From: Anaeramoeba flamelloides
Lineage: Eukaryota > Metamonada > Anaeramoebidae
Assembly: GCA_027625915.1 (NCBI GenBank)
Contig: JANTQA010000040.1
Location: 1,798,001 to 1,862,000 of the forward strand
Length of the DNA: 64,000 nucleotides
Reading direction: 5' to 3'
Shown: positions 10,934 to 21,900 of the stretch, in pieces
Numbering within the stretch: the stretch's first letter is position 1
How the letters are laid out: every line of letters starts with the position of its first letter
Made by a program: the position numbers and the translations under genes
The notes under the pieces: model-generated
The model's input: only the letters and a program-made list of their open reading frames with translations
Databases searched by the model: none
Told to the model about the DNA's origin: nothing

Positions 10934-12847
10934 ATGAACAATGATTTTACTGACAACAAATTAAAAAAAATCTACCAAAACCCAGAATTTTCTGATGTAA
11001 CTTTCATTATTGGTGAAAAGGAAGAACAATTTAAAGCACACAAACTATTATTGTCTGTAAATTCACATTATTTTGAATCACTATTTTATCCGAAAGGGTG
11101 GAAGACTGTAAACTACAAAAAAGTTGAAGAGGTAAGGTTCATTAATGTGCAACCTGAAGTCTTTCGATCTGTTTTGGAGTTCAATTACACAAACACATTG
11201 AACACAGAAGCAAAATTGATCTACCGATTGATTAGCACATCATTAATCTTGGAATTCCCAGATCTTTATATCGCATGCCTTGAGTATCTTATTTCACCAC
11301 CAACAAAAAAAGAATGTGAAAAAAATGGATCGCAAACAAAGCAAAAGGAAACATCTGAGGAGAAAGTTATTTCACAGTCACCCTTAATGGTGGCCCTTGG
11401 GAATGTCACTTTTCTGAAGGGATTAGGGTTATGGCTCAGTGGCAGAAGTGATATTGGTATTACAGAATATGATCTCTTTTTGCTTTTACTCAAATTAGCA
11501 GAGTTTTTGTGCAAAGAAACAAACAGAGAGATTAACACACAAAACACTCATTTCTTTTTAAAATATTTGTTGCCATCAATCCAATTAACGAAAATGACTG
11601 CTTCTCAGTTAAAAAGCCTTGGTGGGTATGGCTTGTTTGATTTCAAACTATTGTTTGACATACTTTGTCAAAAAACAACTTCCAACGAGAATAGTAGTAA
11701 CAATAACAGTAACAGTAACAGCAATGTTAATAATAACAATAACAGCAATGTTAATATTAATAATAGCAAATTAAACAATTCTAATGATAAGAATAATAAA
11801 GAAAAAGAGAAAAAAAATAATACACAAGACAAATCTACACCAAATTCAACACCAACACCAATCAAACTATCAACTACTCCAACAAATACAAAAAAAGAAA
11901 CAAACAATAATGATAAAAATGAGTCAATGGAAATTGAAAATAATCCACAACATTTAAATGAAAAAGGTAACACTAATGAAAAAGAAAAAGAAAAAGAAAA
12001 AGAAAGAGAAAAAGAAATAGAAAAAGAAATAGAAAAAGAAAAAGAAAAAGAAAAAGAAAAAGAAAGAGAAAAAGAAAAAGAAAAAGAAAAGAAAAAAATT
12101 CAAGAGAATAATAAAAATTTAAAGAAAACTAACAAAACAATAACACCTTTGAATAAAATAATGACTAAAAAAGAAATAAAATTATTATTACTGACATCTC
12201 CAAGAAAAGAGGCATCAAATAATAATGTAAAAAAATCATTATTGTCAAATGGAATCCAAAATATTGAGATTATTAACGTCTCAGAAACTGATCAAAAAAA
12301 AAGCTTAACTTATAACGATATTAAAAATTTTGATGTAATTTTCTTTTATACCAATTCACCCATGAAGGATCCAGAACAAATTGGGGACATTTTAGCAAAA
12401 TTTGTTGAAGACGGAGGTGGGTTAGTTATCTGCTCCTGTGGTGCGCTTGCAGATGAATTCGCTAGCCAGTTGCAAGGCCGAATAATTGATGAACCCTTTT
12501 TACCAATTGGCAAACAAACATTTTTAGAAAAAAACCCACTTAAGCTGGGCAGTATAACAGAACCAAACCACCCAATTATGAAAAAAGTTTCGACTTTTAA
12601 TGGTGGGAAGGCGTCGTATCATATAGATGCAAAAATAGTTAAACAAGATTCTAAAGTGATCGCGTTTTGGTCTGATAACACAATACTGATTGCCGAAAAG
12701 CAAAGAAGGAGTACTTTTGGGAAAGTAATCGTTTTAAATATTTTCCCAGTTTCCGGTAAGAGGAAATTTTGGAACCAAAAAACAAATGGAGACAGATTAA
12801 TTTCAAATTCAGTTGAATACGCAGTAACAGGAGATGTGCAAGATTAA
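10934..12847 (+). CDS. BTB-BACK protein with C-terminal glutamine-amidotransferase-like domain
   Basis: A single exon of 637 codons. The start is the first in-frame ATG (MNNDFTDNKLKK); the frame is open further up but has no ATG there. Residues about 16-120 form a BTB/POZ domain (FSDVTFIIGEKEEQFKAHK, LLLSVNSHYFESLF), which in other eukaryotes dimerises and recruits cullin-3. Residues about 150-260 look like a BACK helical domain (LGLWLSGRSDIG, FFLKYLLPSIQL). A low-complexity linker follows: Asn/Ser runs, then an EKEKEK tract written as a GAAAAA microsatellite near 11,978-12,095. Residues about 415-637 have the alternating strand/helix pattern of a ThuA or class-I glutamine-amidotransferase-like fold (LLLLTSP, FDVIFFYT, FVEDGGGLVICS, GKVIVLNIFP). 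I see no clear Cys-His-Glu triad, so a binding role is as likely as catalysis. The fusion is the unusual part. Confidence 0.85.
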   Translation: MNNDFTDNKLKKIYQNPEFSDVTFIIGEKEEQFKAHKLLLSVNSHYFESLFYPKGWKTVNYKKVEEVRFINVQPEVFRSVLEFNYTNTLNTEAKLIYRLISTSLILEFPDLYIACLEYLISPPTKKECEKNGSQTKQKETSEEKVISQSPLMVALGNVTFLKGLGLWLSGRSDIGITEYDLFLLLLKLAEFLCKETNREINTQNTHFFLKYLLPSIQLTKMTASQLKSLGGYGLFDFKLLFDILCQKTTSNENSSNNNSNSNSNVNNNNNSNVNINNSKLNNSNDKNNKEKEKKNNTQDKSTPNSTPTPIKLSTTPTNTKKETNNNDKNESMEIENNPQHLNEKGNTNEKEKEKEKEREKEIEKEIEKEKEKEKEKEREKEKEKEKKKIQENNKNLKKTNKTITPLNKIMTKKEIKLLLLTSPRKEASNNNVKKSLLSNGIQNIEIINVSETDQKKSLTYNDIKNFDVIFFYTNSPMKDPEQIGDILAKFVEDGGGLVICSCGALADEFASQLQGRIIDEPFLPIGKQTFLEKNPLKLGSITEPNHPIMKKVSTFNGGKASYHIDAKIVKQDSKVIAFWSDNTILIAEKQRRSTFGKVIVLNIFPVSGKRKFWNQKTNGDRLISNSVEYAVTGDVQD

Positions 12848-14829
12848 AAAGGATATTAATTCTGATATTATATTTAATATTTTTATGAAAGAAATTCTTT
12901 TTTTTCTTTCTTTTTTCTCGTAATTTTTAACTCAATAAAATCAGATTTCTTTATTTTCTGTTTATTAAATTAACTTAAAGATCAGAAATAAATTGATTTT
13001 TTAATTTCAATATTTTTTTATTATTTCAAAAATAAACTCTTTTTGACCCAAATGGGACCAGTTTAATTGAAGAAATAGAACATATTCTATCAGTTTAATT
13101 TTAACATTCTTCTCATAATAAAATTTCAATTTTTAAATTAAAATTATTTTTACTCATTTATTCATTTTTTTTTTTTGATTTATGTATTTTGAGCTTTTTT
13201 TTTTTTTTTTTTCTACTTTTCTTTTTTATTTTTTTTAAAAAGTTTAATTAAAAAAAAAAATGTTTGTAACTTCAAATTAACTGTGTGAAAAGTGAGGTTT
13301 TGTATTTTCTTTTATAAAGAATACATTTTCAATTAAAAAATCTTATTGTTAACAATTTTAATTTTCGAAAGAAATTGAGAAATTTTGCACCAGACCTTCC
13401 ATTAAAAGTTGTAAAAGAATTATTGAAACAATTTTTTTTTGAAATATATGGTTTGCTCAGGTATTTCTTTTATCGATATTAACTCTAATCTAAGTTTATT
13501 ATTTTTCTGATTTCTAAACAATCTTAGTTAGGTTTATTCTTATAAAAAAGAGACTTTTCAATTTTTGGATGGGTAATTTTGAGTGGAATGGAATTTAATA
13601 TTTATCAAAAAACCAATTTTAGAAAAAAATTAATTTATCTGAGAATAAAAGTTAAAAAAAAATAACAATTTGGGATTTTATCAGAATTTTTAAGTAAATA
13701 TTTTTTTGGGAAGAGATTTTTTTTTTATTTTTATTTTTTCTCGGAATTTTTTTGTGATAAAAAGAATCAATTTCTCCTTTATCTCAAGTTTTGGAATTGG
13801 AAAAGGATATTCAACACATCTTAAATTCTATAGAATATACGACCAAAAATTGTTTATTAATAAATAAAATTCAAAATATTTGTAATCTTGAAAACATCGA
13901 TAAGAAAAAATAATGCAAAATCTTTATGACACAGGAGAATAATTATTAAGTTTTTGATCTCTTTCAAAACTATAAGAATAATTATTGTATTTTATTCCCA
14001 TTTTTTAGGAACTTTATGAAATTTTTAAATCAATTTTTTACCAAATCAAGTAAAACTCAACTTTAAATCAATTTTTTAATATTTTTTTTAATTTTCATAA
14101 ATTTTATTTCTTTCAATGATTTTTTACTTATTTCTGAATTATTTAATAATTTTGGTGAATAAATACTAAAATCAAATTGGGGTGATAAATTGGACTTTTT
14201 TTGAAAAGATAATTGATTCATTAATTTGGAAATTTGTTCTTAAAATTCTCCTTTTGGTGATTACTACTATACCCTTTCAAAAAAGAACTATTATAATTTT
14301 TGAACAGAACGTAAAACTTTAGAAATAAATTTATTATTTAAAATTATGTCAGTATTTAATTAAATAATTAAATTAGAATTGAAATTCAAAAAAAAAAAAA
14401 TTTCAAAAATTGAATTTTATGTTCAATAATTGAAAAGAAAGAATTATCAAGTTCTCTGTTAGAATTTATATCTAAAGAATTAAAAGAAAAATTTTTATAA
14501 AACAAATAGTGTTGAAAATCATACATTTTGATTGACTATTTAAGGAATATTAAAAATGTCTATCCAAATTAATCCAAATTTAAATTTACAAATATCACCT
14601 TTGAATTTTGATTTAGGCAATTAAAATCTTTTATCAATTGATCAAAAGAATTATTTTTTTGTAAAAAAAAACTAGAGTTTTTTTCATTTTTATTTTTTGT
14701 TCTCTTGTAAAATATCCGAATTATATAAAGTTGTAATTAAGAGTAGTATTGATTAACGATAAAATTATTGAATTTTTTCAAAGTTGTTTGTTCAAAAGCA
14801 TGAATATTTGACTTAAATGAAAGATTAAT
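12848..14829. other. Gene-free AT-rich stretch
   Basis: Long T and A runs, for example near 13,195-13,210 and 13,245-13,260. No exon-like purine-rich block, RNA gene or clear inverted-repeat element was found by eye. Confidence 0.4.
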
Positions 14830-14870
14830 TTGATAATATTCTTTTTTTCATGTTTCAGGGATTGTGTTCC
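14830..14870. mobile_element. Solo end of the TTAA-flanked (piggyBac-like) family
   Basis: The sequence ending TTTCAGGGATTGTGTTCC followed by TTAA (14,871-14,874) matches the right end of the element at 33,123-33,732 (TTTCAGGGATTGTAATCC, then TTAA) over about 40 bp. No partner end is visible nearby, so this is either one end of a decayed copy or a truncated one. Confidence 0.5.
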
Positions 14871-14937
14871 TTAAAGGAGAACAAAAAATAAAAAAACTCC
14901 AAAATAATTTATGTTAAGAGGTGATAAAAAGAAAGTG

Positions 14938-15675
14938 TTAACCTGAACCCAAACCAAAGGAAGGTGTTTGTAGTGTGTGTCCAGAATCCGTTTGGAATGT
15001 CCATCCCTTCAAAAATTCAATTTAGTAGAAAAAGAATTTAAATTGAAAAAAAAAAAAAGTAAACATGTAGTTTTCAACTCGTTCACTAAAACCAAATTGA
15101 GAAATATTAAGGGACGTATTTGAAACACTTTTTGATCTGAAGATAATTGAAATTCATTTTTGTGATGGTTGATGAAAAATTTACGAACTAAAGTAAGGAT
15201 ACTTTAATCATTCACTTTGATGAGATCGATCCTGTCAATTTTGTTTTTTATTTTAACAAAGAAATAAAAGTTTATTTTTAACAAAGAAAAAGAAATGAAA
15301 ATTTTTTTTTTTGTTTGATTTGGATCATTTAAAACAAAGAAAAAGAAAAAAGAAAAAAGAATTTATTTGTGAATAAAGTGGTTTTTATTGAAATATTTGA
15401 TATTTAAAGACAGACACTAAGGAGTGTTTCAAAACCAAGAGTCGCAAATCTGCAAAATATCTTATTTTTCATTTTTTTTGTTCAAGAACTTTTCATTATT
15501 TTCACGAATAGTAAGGATGTTGTTGAGAGTGTTCAGGTTTAAAAAATCAAAATAATTTCGTTGTTCTTCCTTGAAATTTTTGATAACTTCCACAGTTTGT
15601 TGTTCATTAAGTCCATTTTCTAACAATTGAATTGTTAAAGAAGAATAAAAAATCTGTTTGATCCTCAGTGTTCAT
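14938..15675 (-). pseudogene. Doubtful small minus-strand gene or gene relic
   Basis: Three coding-looking blocks lie here on the minus strand. (1) From 15,675 an ATG gives MNTEDQTDF; after one extra T in a T run the frame continues as LLENGLNEQQTVEVIKNF ... FLNKKNEK and stops at 15,464-15,462. (2) Near 15,190-15,080 a frame reads NEFQLSSDQKVFQIRPL, which faintly recalls a COMM domain. (3) At 15,010-14,938, after a possible acceptor TTTTTGAAG, a frame reads GWTFQTDSGHTLQTPSF and stops. I could not join these into one phase-consistent gene. Either a decayed gene or one with introns I have misplaced. This is a weak call. Confidence 0.28.
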
Positions 15676-16106
15676 TTGTAAGATGGAATTAGAAAATAAG
15701 AAATAAAATATCAATATAAAAAAAATGAAAATAAAATTTGTTTGAAAATCAAAGAGTAATCACTATTTCCATGTTATTTTTGAAATTACTTTGAGGTTAA
15801 CTATGGGGTAACAAGTTTATTCACAAAAATTTTTTGTGTTTGTTCAACAAATAAAGACATTTTTATTTAAAGGGGTTTGCAAATCTAAGTATAAAAGTCA
15901 GGAAGAAAGATAATACCTTCATTAATTATAAGTGAGAACACTTAAATTAATTCTAAAAGATGTTTTTGTTTTTTTTTTATCATTTTCATTTCAATTAAAA
16001 GAATAAAGAAAGGAACCCAACAAAATCGATTTTTTTCAAATTACTATTTTTTAAATAAAATTGGATTATAAAAAACAAAATTTTGGTATTATGATTTGGT
16101 TTTTGT

Positions 16107-17407
16107 AATCACAGGTAGGACTTAATCGCGTTAAAAGCGTTGGAAAACAACAGAAATTCGCGTTTTCCCATTTAAGTGGGAGGTTTTGCGTTTAAAACTT
16201 ATGAAAAGAGTTTGATATTCGATTTTTTAAACGCAAAAAAATTAAAAACCGATTTTGCGTTTAAAATTTTTAAAAATTGAAAACACTTTCAACACCCAAG
16301 AAAAAAAAAATTATTTTTAGAAAAAAAATCTAAATTTAGATGAAAAAAAAAGTACAATTTTCACTTTTACACCAATTACAAGTTAGATCTGATCACATTT
16401 TTTTGTATTGGAAAATAACACTCTTTTCTCTTCATAATACTTTTAATTGATCACAAAAAAAATTTTTTTACAAAATTACTAAATTGGAAAAAGTGGTAAG
16501 TAATTATTTTCATGATGTGAATTAATATTCCCTCTATTGACCAAGACAATTAAATTTCTAATTTTTTGGAGATCGATTTTTGGCTTAAAAAAAATTTTTT
16601 TTTCTACTCAACACATTATTACCAGTTAATATTTTCTAAATTGTTATTAACTTTGCAATCTTATGTTGTTGTTTTGTTAAAAAAATAATTTCATTTTTTA
16701 TTATTTACTTTTTCCAAAATTGTTTTCAAATAAGATTTTTGTTGCTTTTTGAACCAAAATCACCACTTTATACATTTTTTGAAAAAATCATTCTCTGTTT
16801 CCTTGTGGGTACAAAATCAAATTATGTTATACGATAGGTAATAAATCTTTTGATATTTTAATTAACTTTTTCAGAATTAAAATATTCTTTTTTAAATTCA
16901 CCCATTCTAACCTAATGATAATTTACTTCAACACAAAAAGGGGTTAGCAGTCAACAAAGAGAAAATATTAATACACAATCCACTTAGCCGATTTAAATCA
17001 ATGTTTTTTGATAAATTTACCTTAAATAATCAGTATTAATTTTTTTTTTAATTTTTACTTTTTGTTTTTTTATGATCGATCAAAAAAAAATTTTTTTTTT
17101 GATAGGTATTTGATTACAAAAAAATAAATTTTATGTGTAAATTTTAGGATTATTTCAATTTTTGGTCACAGGCCAAATAAAATAAATAAAATAAATTATT
17201 ATATCCATTTATTTTAATTTGATATTTTATTTGTTAATTTTTTTCAGTTCCAATAATTAAAAAATTTTAGAGTAGTAAGATAAATAAAGAAATCTCAAAA
17301 TTAAATGCGAATTTTCGAAAAAACTCTCAATTCTACGCAGTCGCAACGTATGTCAACCGCGGTTTTTTTAAAGTTTTTGCGTTGTCAAAATTGTCATACC
17401 TGTGATT
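16107..17407. mobile_element. 1.3-kb element with AATCACAGGTA ends
   Basis: The left end AATCACAGGTAGGAC and right end GTCATACCTGTGATT are inverted repeats of about 15 bp, 1.3 kb apart. Just inside, both ends have unusually CG-containing sequence (CGCGTTAAAAGCG on the left, CAACCGCGG and TTGCGTTG on the right) in a background with few CpG. No target duplication or protein was found. A DNA-transposon derivative is likely; the superfamily is unknown. Confidence 0.5.
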
Positions 17408-18528
17408 GCGAAGATAAGTAATCATTTGGAAAAAAAGATTTAAACCTGAAAAAAGTTCAAAACAGTTTTATATTGGTAAATTTAATGTAAATAAAAAATT
17501 AAATCAATTAAAAGAAGAAACAAATTAACTTCAAAGAATAATTCATTATATTATTATCAACCAAATCAACAAAACCAATTAGTTCTCCTTTTTTTATTAA
17601 AATCTGAGAAGTGTTTTAGAATTCTGAAAAATAGTTTATTTTCTCAAAAATTTTCTAATAGATAGAAAAATCAAAGTATAACCAAAAGATCTTATTATAA
17701 ACACTCTTGTTGAATTGAATACTTCATTTTTCTTCATTCATTCAATTTTTCTTTTATTAATAGAAATGATCATTTTTTGAAATGATATAAGACTTATAAA
17801 CACTATTAACCATTAAAATTAGATAATCTCAAGTTAATACCATCTATATAAATTTCAACACTTTGGAATTTTTATGAAATGTAAAAATAAGATAAATTCT
17901 ATTTTAATCATCAAGACTTTAAGAAAAATAATAATTTATAAATTGAGAATTGATTTAAATTTATTAATTTGTTGGAATATTTAAACTTTAAAATTTGTAT
18001 GTATTGATAAAATCTTTTTTGAAAATATAATGTTTTGACAAATTAAATGAAAATATTTGGTAAAAATGAATTTTTCATAAATTGTTTATTTTTTGCTAGG
18101 ATTTTAATATATAAAAATGCAAAAAATTTAGGAAATTTTTGAAGACTAAAAAAATTATTTAATTTAAAATAAGGAAACTTAATTAAAAATAAGATTTATT
18201 TTTGATATTTTTATTGAAGTTAAAATAGTTACGAATTACAGAATTAAATGAAAAAAAGCCGAATTGGAGTAAATATCAGAATTAAAATTGTATTTTCTTG
18301 TTTTTAGTGTAATAAAAAATTACTTGTTGAAATTTTTAGGTTTACATTATATATATATATAAATACATTTAACCGAATATATATATATATATTTATTTTT
18401 TTTGCACGTCTATTTAATATAATCAAAAAAGATTTTTCTAAATTATTATTTAATTTTTCTTTTGAAGTTTTTCTTATCTGATTAATTTTTATTCCAAAAA
18501 TATTAATTCCTTAAAAATTTTGAATTGG

Positions 18529-18560
<32 letters not shown>
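17408..18560. other. Gene-free stretch with TA microsatellites
   Basis: Nothing coding is seen. TA runs occur near 18,346-18,360, 18,379-18,391 and 18,538-18,561. The sequence just before the last run (GAATTGGAGTTTATATA) resembles a family-B-type terminus and has a counterpart at 60,255-60,275. Confidence 0.4.
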
Positions 18561-18565
<5 letters not shown>

Positions 18566-19085
18566 AATTCCAAAAAAATCTAAATAGTTTAAAACACTTG
18601 AAAGAATAAAAGTATGACACTTTACATTCAATTTGGAAATAATTTTGATTTTACAAATTATTTCATTTTTTGTCTTTTTTGTTTTGTTATTATTTTCTTT
18701 TCTCCAGTTATCTAATCTATATATATATATATATTCAATAGTTGATAGAAGGTGTTTTGAGTTTATTTAAATAGAAAAATCCACATCCAATTGGTTGATG
18801 GTATCTTTTCATTTGACCCATCATCAAATGTTGGTGAAATTTCAACAAATTTACCAAGAACTTTTTTGTTCAGCTGGTTTCATTATTTGTGTATACCAAT
18901 TTTTATTTTTTCGTTTTATTTTTTTTTCTTTTATTTTGATGAAAATGATTTACTTATAAATACATTAAATTATGCCTCTTAAATGTATGATTATATCACG
19001 TTTGGAAAAATAGAATAAATTGTTTTTTTTTGTTTTTTTGTCTATTTTTGATTTTGGATCGGTCCAAATTTTGGAATATGGTTTA
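18561..19085. mobile_element. MITE family B copy 2, inverted
   Basis: Inverted relative to 4377-4912. Shared tracts include GTTGATAGAAGGTGT and the ATTGGTTGATGGTATC region, matching the reverse complement of 4650-4740. The right end CCAAATTTTGGAATATGG followed by TTTATA mirrors the left end of copy 1. The left end is blurred by a TA microsatellite. Confidence 0.62.
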
Positions 19086-19110
19086 TATATTTATAAATTG
19101 TCTATTTATC

Positions 19111-19560
19111 CTTTTTTCAAATAAAAGGGCACATAAAAATTTCAAGAATTATCCATAATTGATTCAAATTAATAGTAGTATCATTTTAAAATATCAAATA
19201 CTCTTTAAAACATAAAAAAAAACTCAATTGAATCTTTAAAACTCATTAAAACAAAACACTAGTAATTAAAATTAAATATTTTAAAAATTGATGTGCCAAT
19301 TTCATTTGAAATGAGAATCCTGTTTTAGAAAATTTCAAGGAAAAAAAATATAACATCAATAAAAATCATTGAACAAAGTGAATTTGGGAAAAGTTATTTA
19401 CATTTTATTGATAAATCTGAACACATCAAACTATTGTTCTTTAAAGTCTCATTTTCAAGATAAGACCACAATTTATTTGGGTATTTTGCTAGAATTATTT
19501 TTTTTCTTTATTTTCTTTTTTCTTTGTTCAATACATCAATCCAATAATATTCTTTCTTAA
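19111..19560. repeat. Dispersed repeat, about 420 bp, copy 2
   Basis: Second copy of the 9320-9740 repeat, same orientation, starting CTTTTTTCAAATAAAAGG. The small reading frames inside it are not conserved between copies, so it is not a gene. Confidence 0.6.
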
Positions 19561-19847
19561 TTCCTATATCTAACTCATTCTAAAATCAAAGTTAAACCGT
19601 TTTCATTTTTATACAGGCAGATTATTTCCAAATTAATTTCTTTTTATATTGGTTTTTTCTTTTTCCAACTGATTAATATCAATAAATAAAAATCAAAAAA
19701 TGAATAAATGAATAATTAAAATGATAATCACCAATAAGTCATGATCTTATGAACAATCAAATTCAATAGTATTGATGATTTGGGATGTGCATCTTTTTGT
19801 TGAAAAAAAATAGTTTATACATGAATCATTTTCCACAAAAAGCTCAC

Positions 19848-20358
19848 CAGTTATAGTGGGTGAATTGTGCGTGTTAAAAGGGTTCAAATGGATACTAGAA
19901 TAAAAAATTAATTTTGGAAATTTCAAAATAGAAATCATTTTTTCACATTTTTCTTTTTTTTTTCAATTTTTTTTTTGATACATAATTCATTTGACAATTT
20001 TTTTTATTATTATTACAAGATCTAAAGTCACTGTGTAAAAATGTGTTATTTTAAAGTTATTGATAAAGTGGAAATTTTACATAGAGAAAAGGTATTTATT
20101 TCTATTGGAATTTTATTGATCTTACAAACCAAGATCAAAACGAACCTTGTTATTTTTCTCAATTGTGAACTTTTAATTTTTGTTTTTCAATTTTTAAGAA
20201 AATCTATACATTTATTTGATTTATTTGATACATGTATCAACAATTCTTTGATATTTATTATTCTACTTATTTTTTATTTATTTTTCAAAGGTCAATTATA
20301 AAAAAATAATAGATATATGAAAAAAGATGTTGGGGTCTTTTGACTGAAAAACAGTTTA
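19848..20358. mobile_element. MITE family A copy 2
   Basis: The right end GGTCTTTTGACTGAAAAAC followed by AGTTTA and then TA is clear. The left end is diverged and starts near CAGTTATAGTGGGTG. The interior matches the copy at 48,125-48,824 (for example GAAATCATTTTTTCAC). Confidence 0.6.
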
Positions 20359-20736
20359 TATTTTAATCAGGTTATATAAATTGACTTTTATTATATCAAG
20401 AGAAGATATAATAATAATAATAATAAATATATTATTAATAAGAACTTTTATAATATCAAAAAAAATTTTAAATGATTTCTTGTATCATATAAAATAAAAT
20501 TCCATTTTTTCATCAATCGTAATAAAAAAATAATGTAAATTTCAAATCAAAATGTTTTTTTTTTTCTTTCTTTTTTTGAAAGGTTTATTAATTTTCTTAA
20601 TCCTTAAAAATATTTTTATTAAAAAAAAAAAAAATTCGTATAAGATTAATATTTTATTATGTAATTAAATATAATTTCAAAGAAATTATATTTAAGAATT
20701 ATTTATTTATTAAAAAAAATATATAAATTATGAAAG
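20359..20736. other. Spacer downstream of the membrane-protein gene
   Basis: AT-rich with a short AAT microsatellite near 20,410-20,430. No feature is seen. Confidence 0.35.
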
Positions 20737-20909
20737 TTAGTTATTCAATATTGGTGTTTCTTCATTCACACTTTCCACAGGAACTAACTCGACTTTTTAT
20801 GTTCATCATTATTATTTTATCAAATATAATAGCAAAAAAAAAAAAAAAAAAAAAGAAAAACATCATTTAAGTATTAATAATAGAATGTATTTAATTAAAA
20901 AATATAAAA

Positions 20910-20951
<42 letters not shown>

Positions 20952-21667
20952 TACGTTTTCCTTGTTTTGGTGGGATTTCAAAAATAAAGAAAATTACTAA
21001 TGACGCTGTAAGAAGTTCTGAGAAAAAAAAATAGCAAAAAATAAAGGTTGCGTCTTCCCAAGGCGATTTAAACCATTGCTTTTCTCGATATCCAGCAATC
21101 AATATCAGTGGTATTCGAACCAAATGTAAGATAATACAAGCTAGGATAATTTTGAAAAGAGTTTGTATTTTCGCAGATATTTTATATTCGCGCAAATTTT
21201 TAAAATAGCTTCTTAATTTGATTGTAAAAAATAATAAACCAACAGCTACAATTAAAAATGTTGTAATTTCAAATATATACAATTCAATAATATCAGTTGA
21301 TTTCCAGATCCCAAAAAATAGACTAATGGAATAAATTAAAATATTCACCAAAACCAAACTTCCAATTCGAATTTTATGAAATCGTTGAATGTTTTGGTAA
21401 TATGTTTCTGCTCTATTCGAAAGAAATATAAAAATATATAAAGTGATAATTATAATAAAAATTAATTGTATTTTTTGAAAAATAAGAAAAAATAATTTTG
21501 AAATTTTATTGTTTTAAAAATTTTTACATTGGCCTTGGAATGGTTTCAGAATATATTATTATTGATTTTTCTTTATTATATATATAATAGTTATTTTTCT
21601 CTTGCAAAAATATTAGAAAAAATATAAAAAATGATGCTATATTTTTCAGATCTACACCACTTAACAT
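20737..21667 (-). CDS. Small multi-pass membrane protein, THH1/TOM1/TOM3-like (three exons)
   Basis: Exons 21,667-21,528, 21,412-20,955 and 20,792-20,737 join in phase to exactly 218 codons. The introns are 115 bp (GTAAAAA ... TTCGAATAG) and 162 bp (GTAATATTTTT ... CATAAAAAG), the latter with a T tract of about 30. The N-terminus has a hydrophobic stretch (IASFFIFFLIFL). Four more membrane segments follow: LVLVNILIYSISLFFGI, FEITTFLIVAVGLLFF, FKIILACIILHLVRIPLILI and FIFCYFFFSELLTASLVIFF. The tail is acidic (ELVPVESVNEETPILNN) and probably cytosolic. An Arg inside a membrane segment and the FFFSE block resemble the THH1/TOM1/TOM3 or TPRA1-type seven-pass group and the protein at 27.6-28.3 kb. 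The family call is tentative; the protein has fewer segments than usual. The gene is divergent from the candidate at 21,901. Confidence 0.65.
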
Positions 21668-21900
21668 ATTCGATATTGTTTACCAAATATTGTTGTATTT
21701 GGATAAGCTTTTCTTTTCTGGATAGAAAAAAATAAGCTAAAACTAATGAAATATTTTTCAAAATTTATTAAAATAAAAAATATAGAATGAAATGATTTAA
21801 AATGGTGTTTTAAAGGGGTTTTTTGAGAAAGAAAAGTCAAATTAGAAAAGTGAAAATTTCAAGTTACTAAAAATATCAGATCACTTTATCTAAAAAAAAA
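21668..21900. promoter_or_regulatory. Short divergent intergenic region
   Basis: If both flanking starts are right, 233 bp separate two genes read in opposite directions, so this would be a shared promoter region. It is AT-rich, with no motif that I can name. The + strand start is preceded by an A run, as at other starts here. Confidence 0.25.

Noticed and set aside
18538-18561. TA run as a regulatory TATA element
   Set aside because: TA microsatellites occur throughout the spacers and mark insertion sites of TA-targeting elements; none is positioned upstream of a supported start.
20041-20301. An 86-codon + strand frame with hydrophobic content
   Set aside because: It lies inside a family A MITE; the frame is not kept in the other copies.
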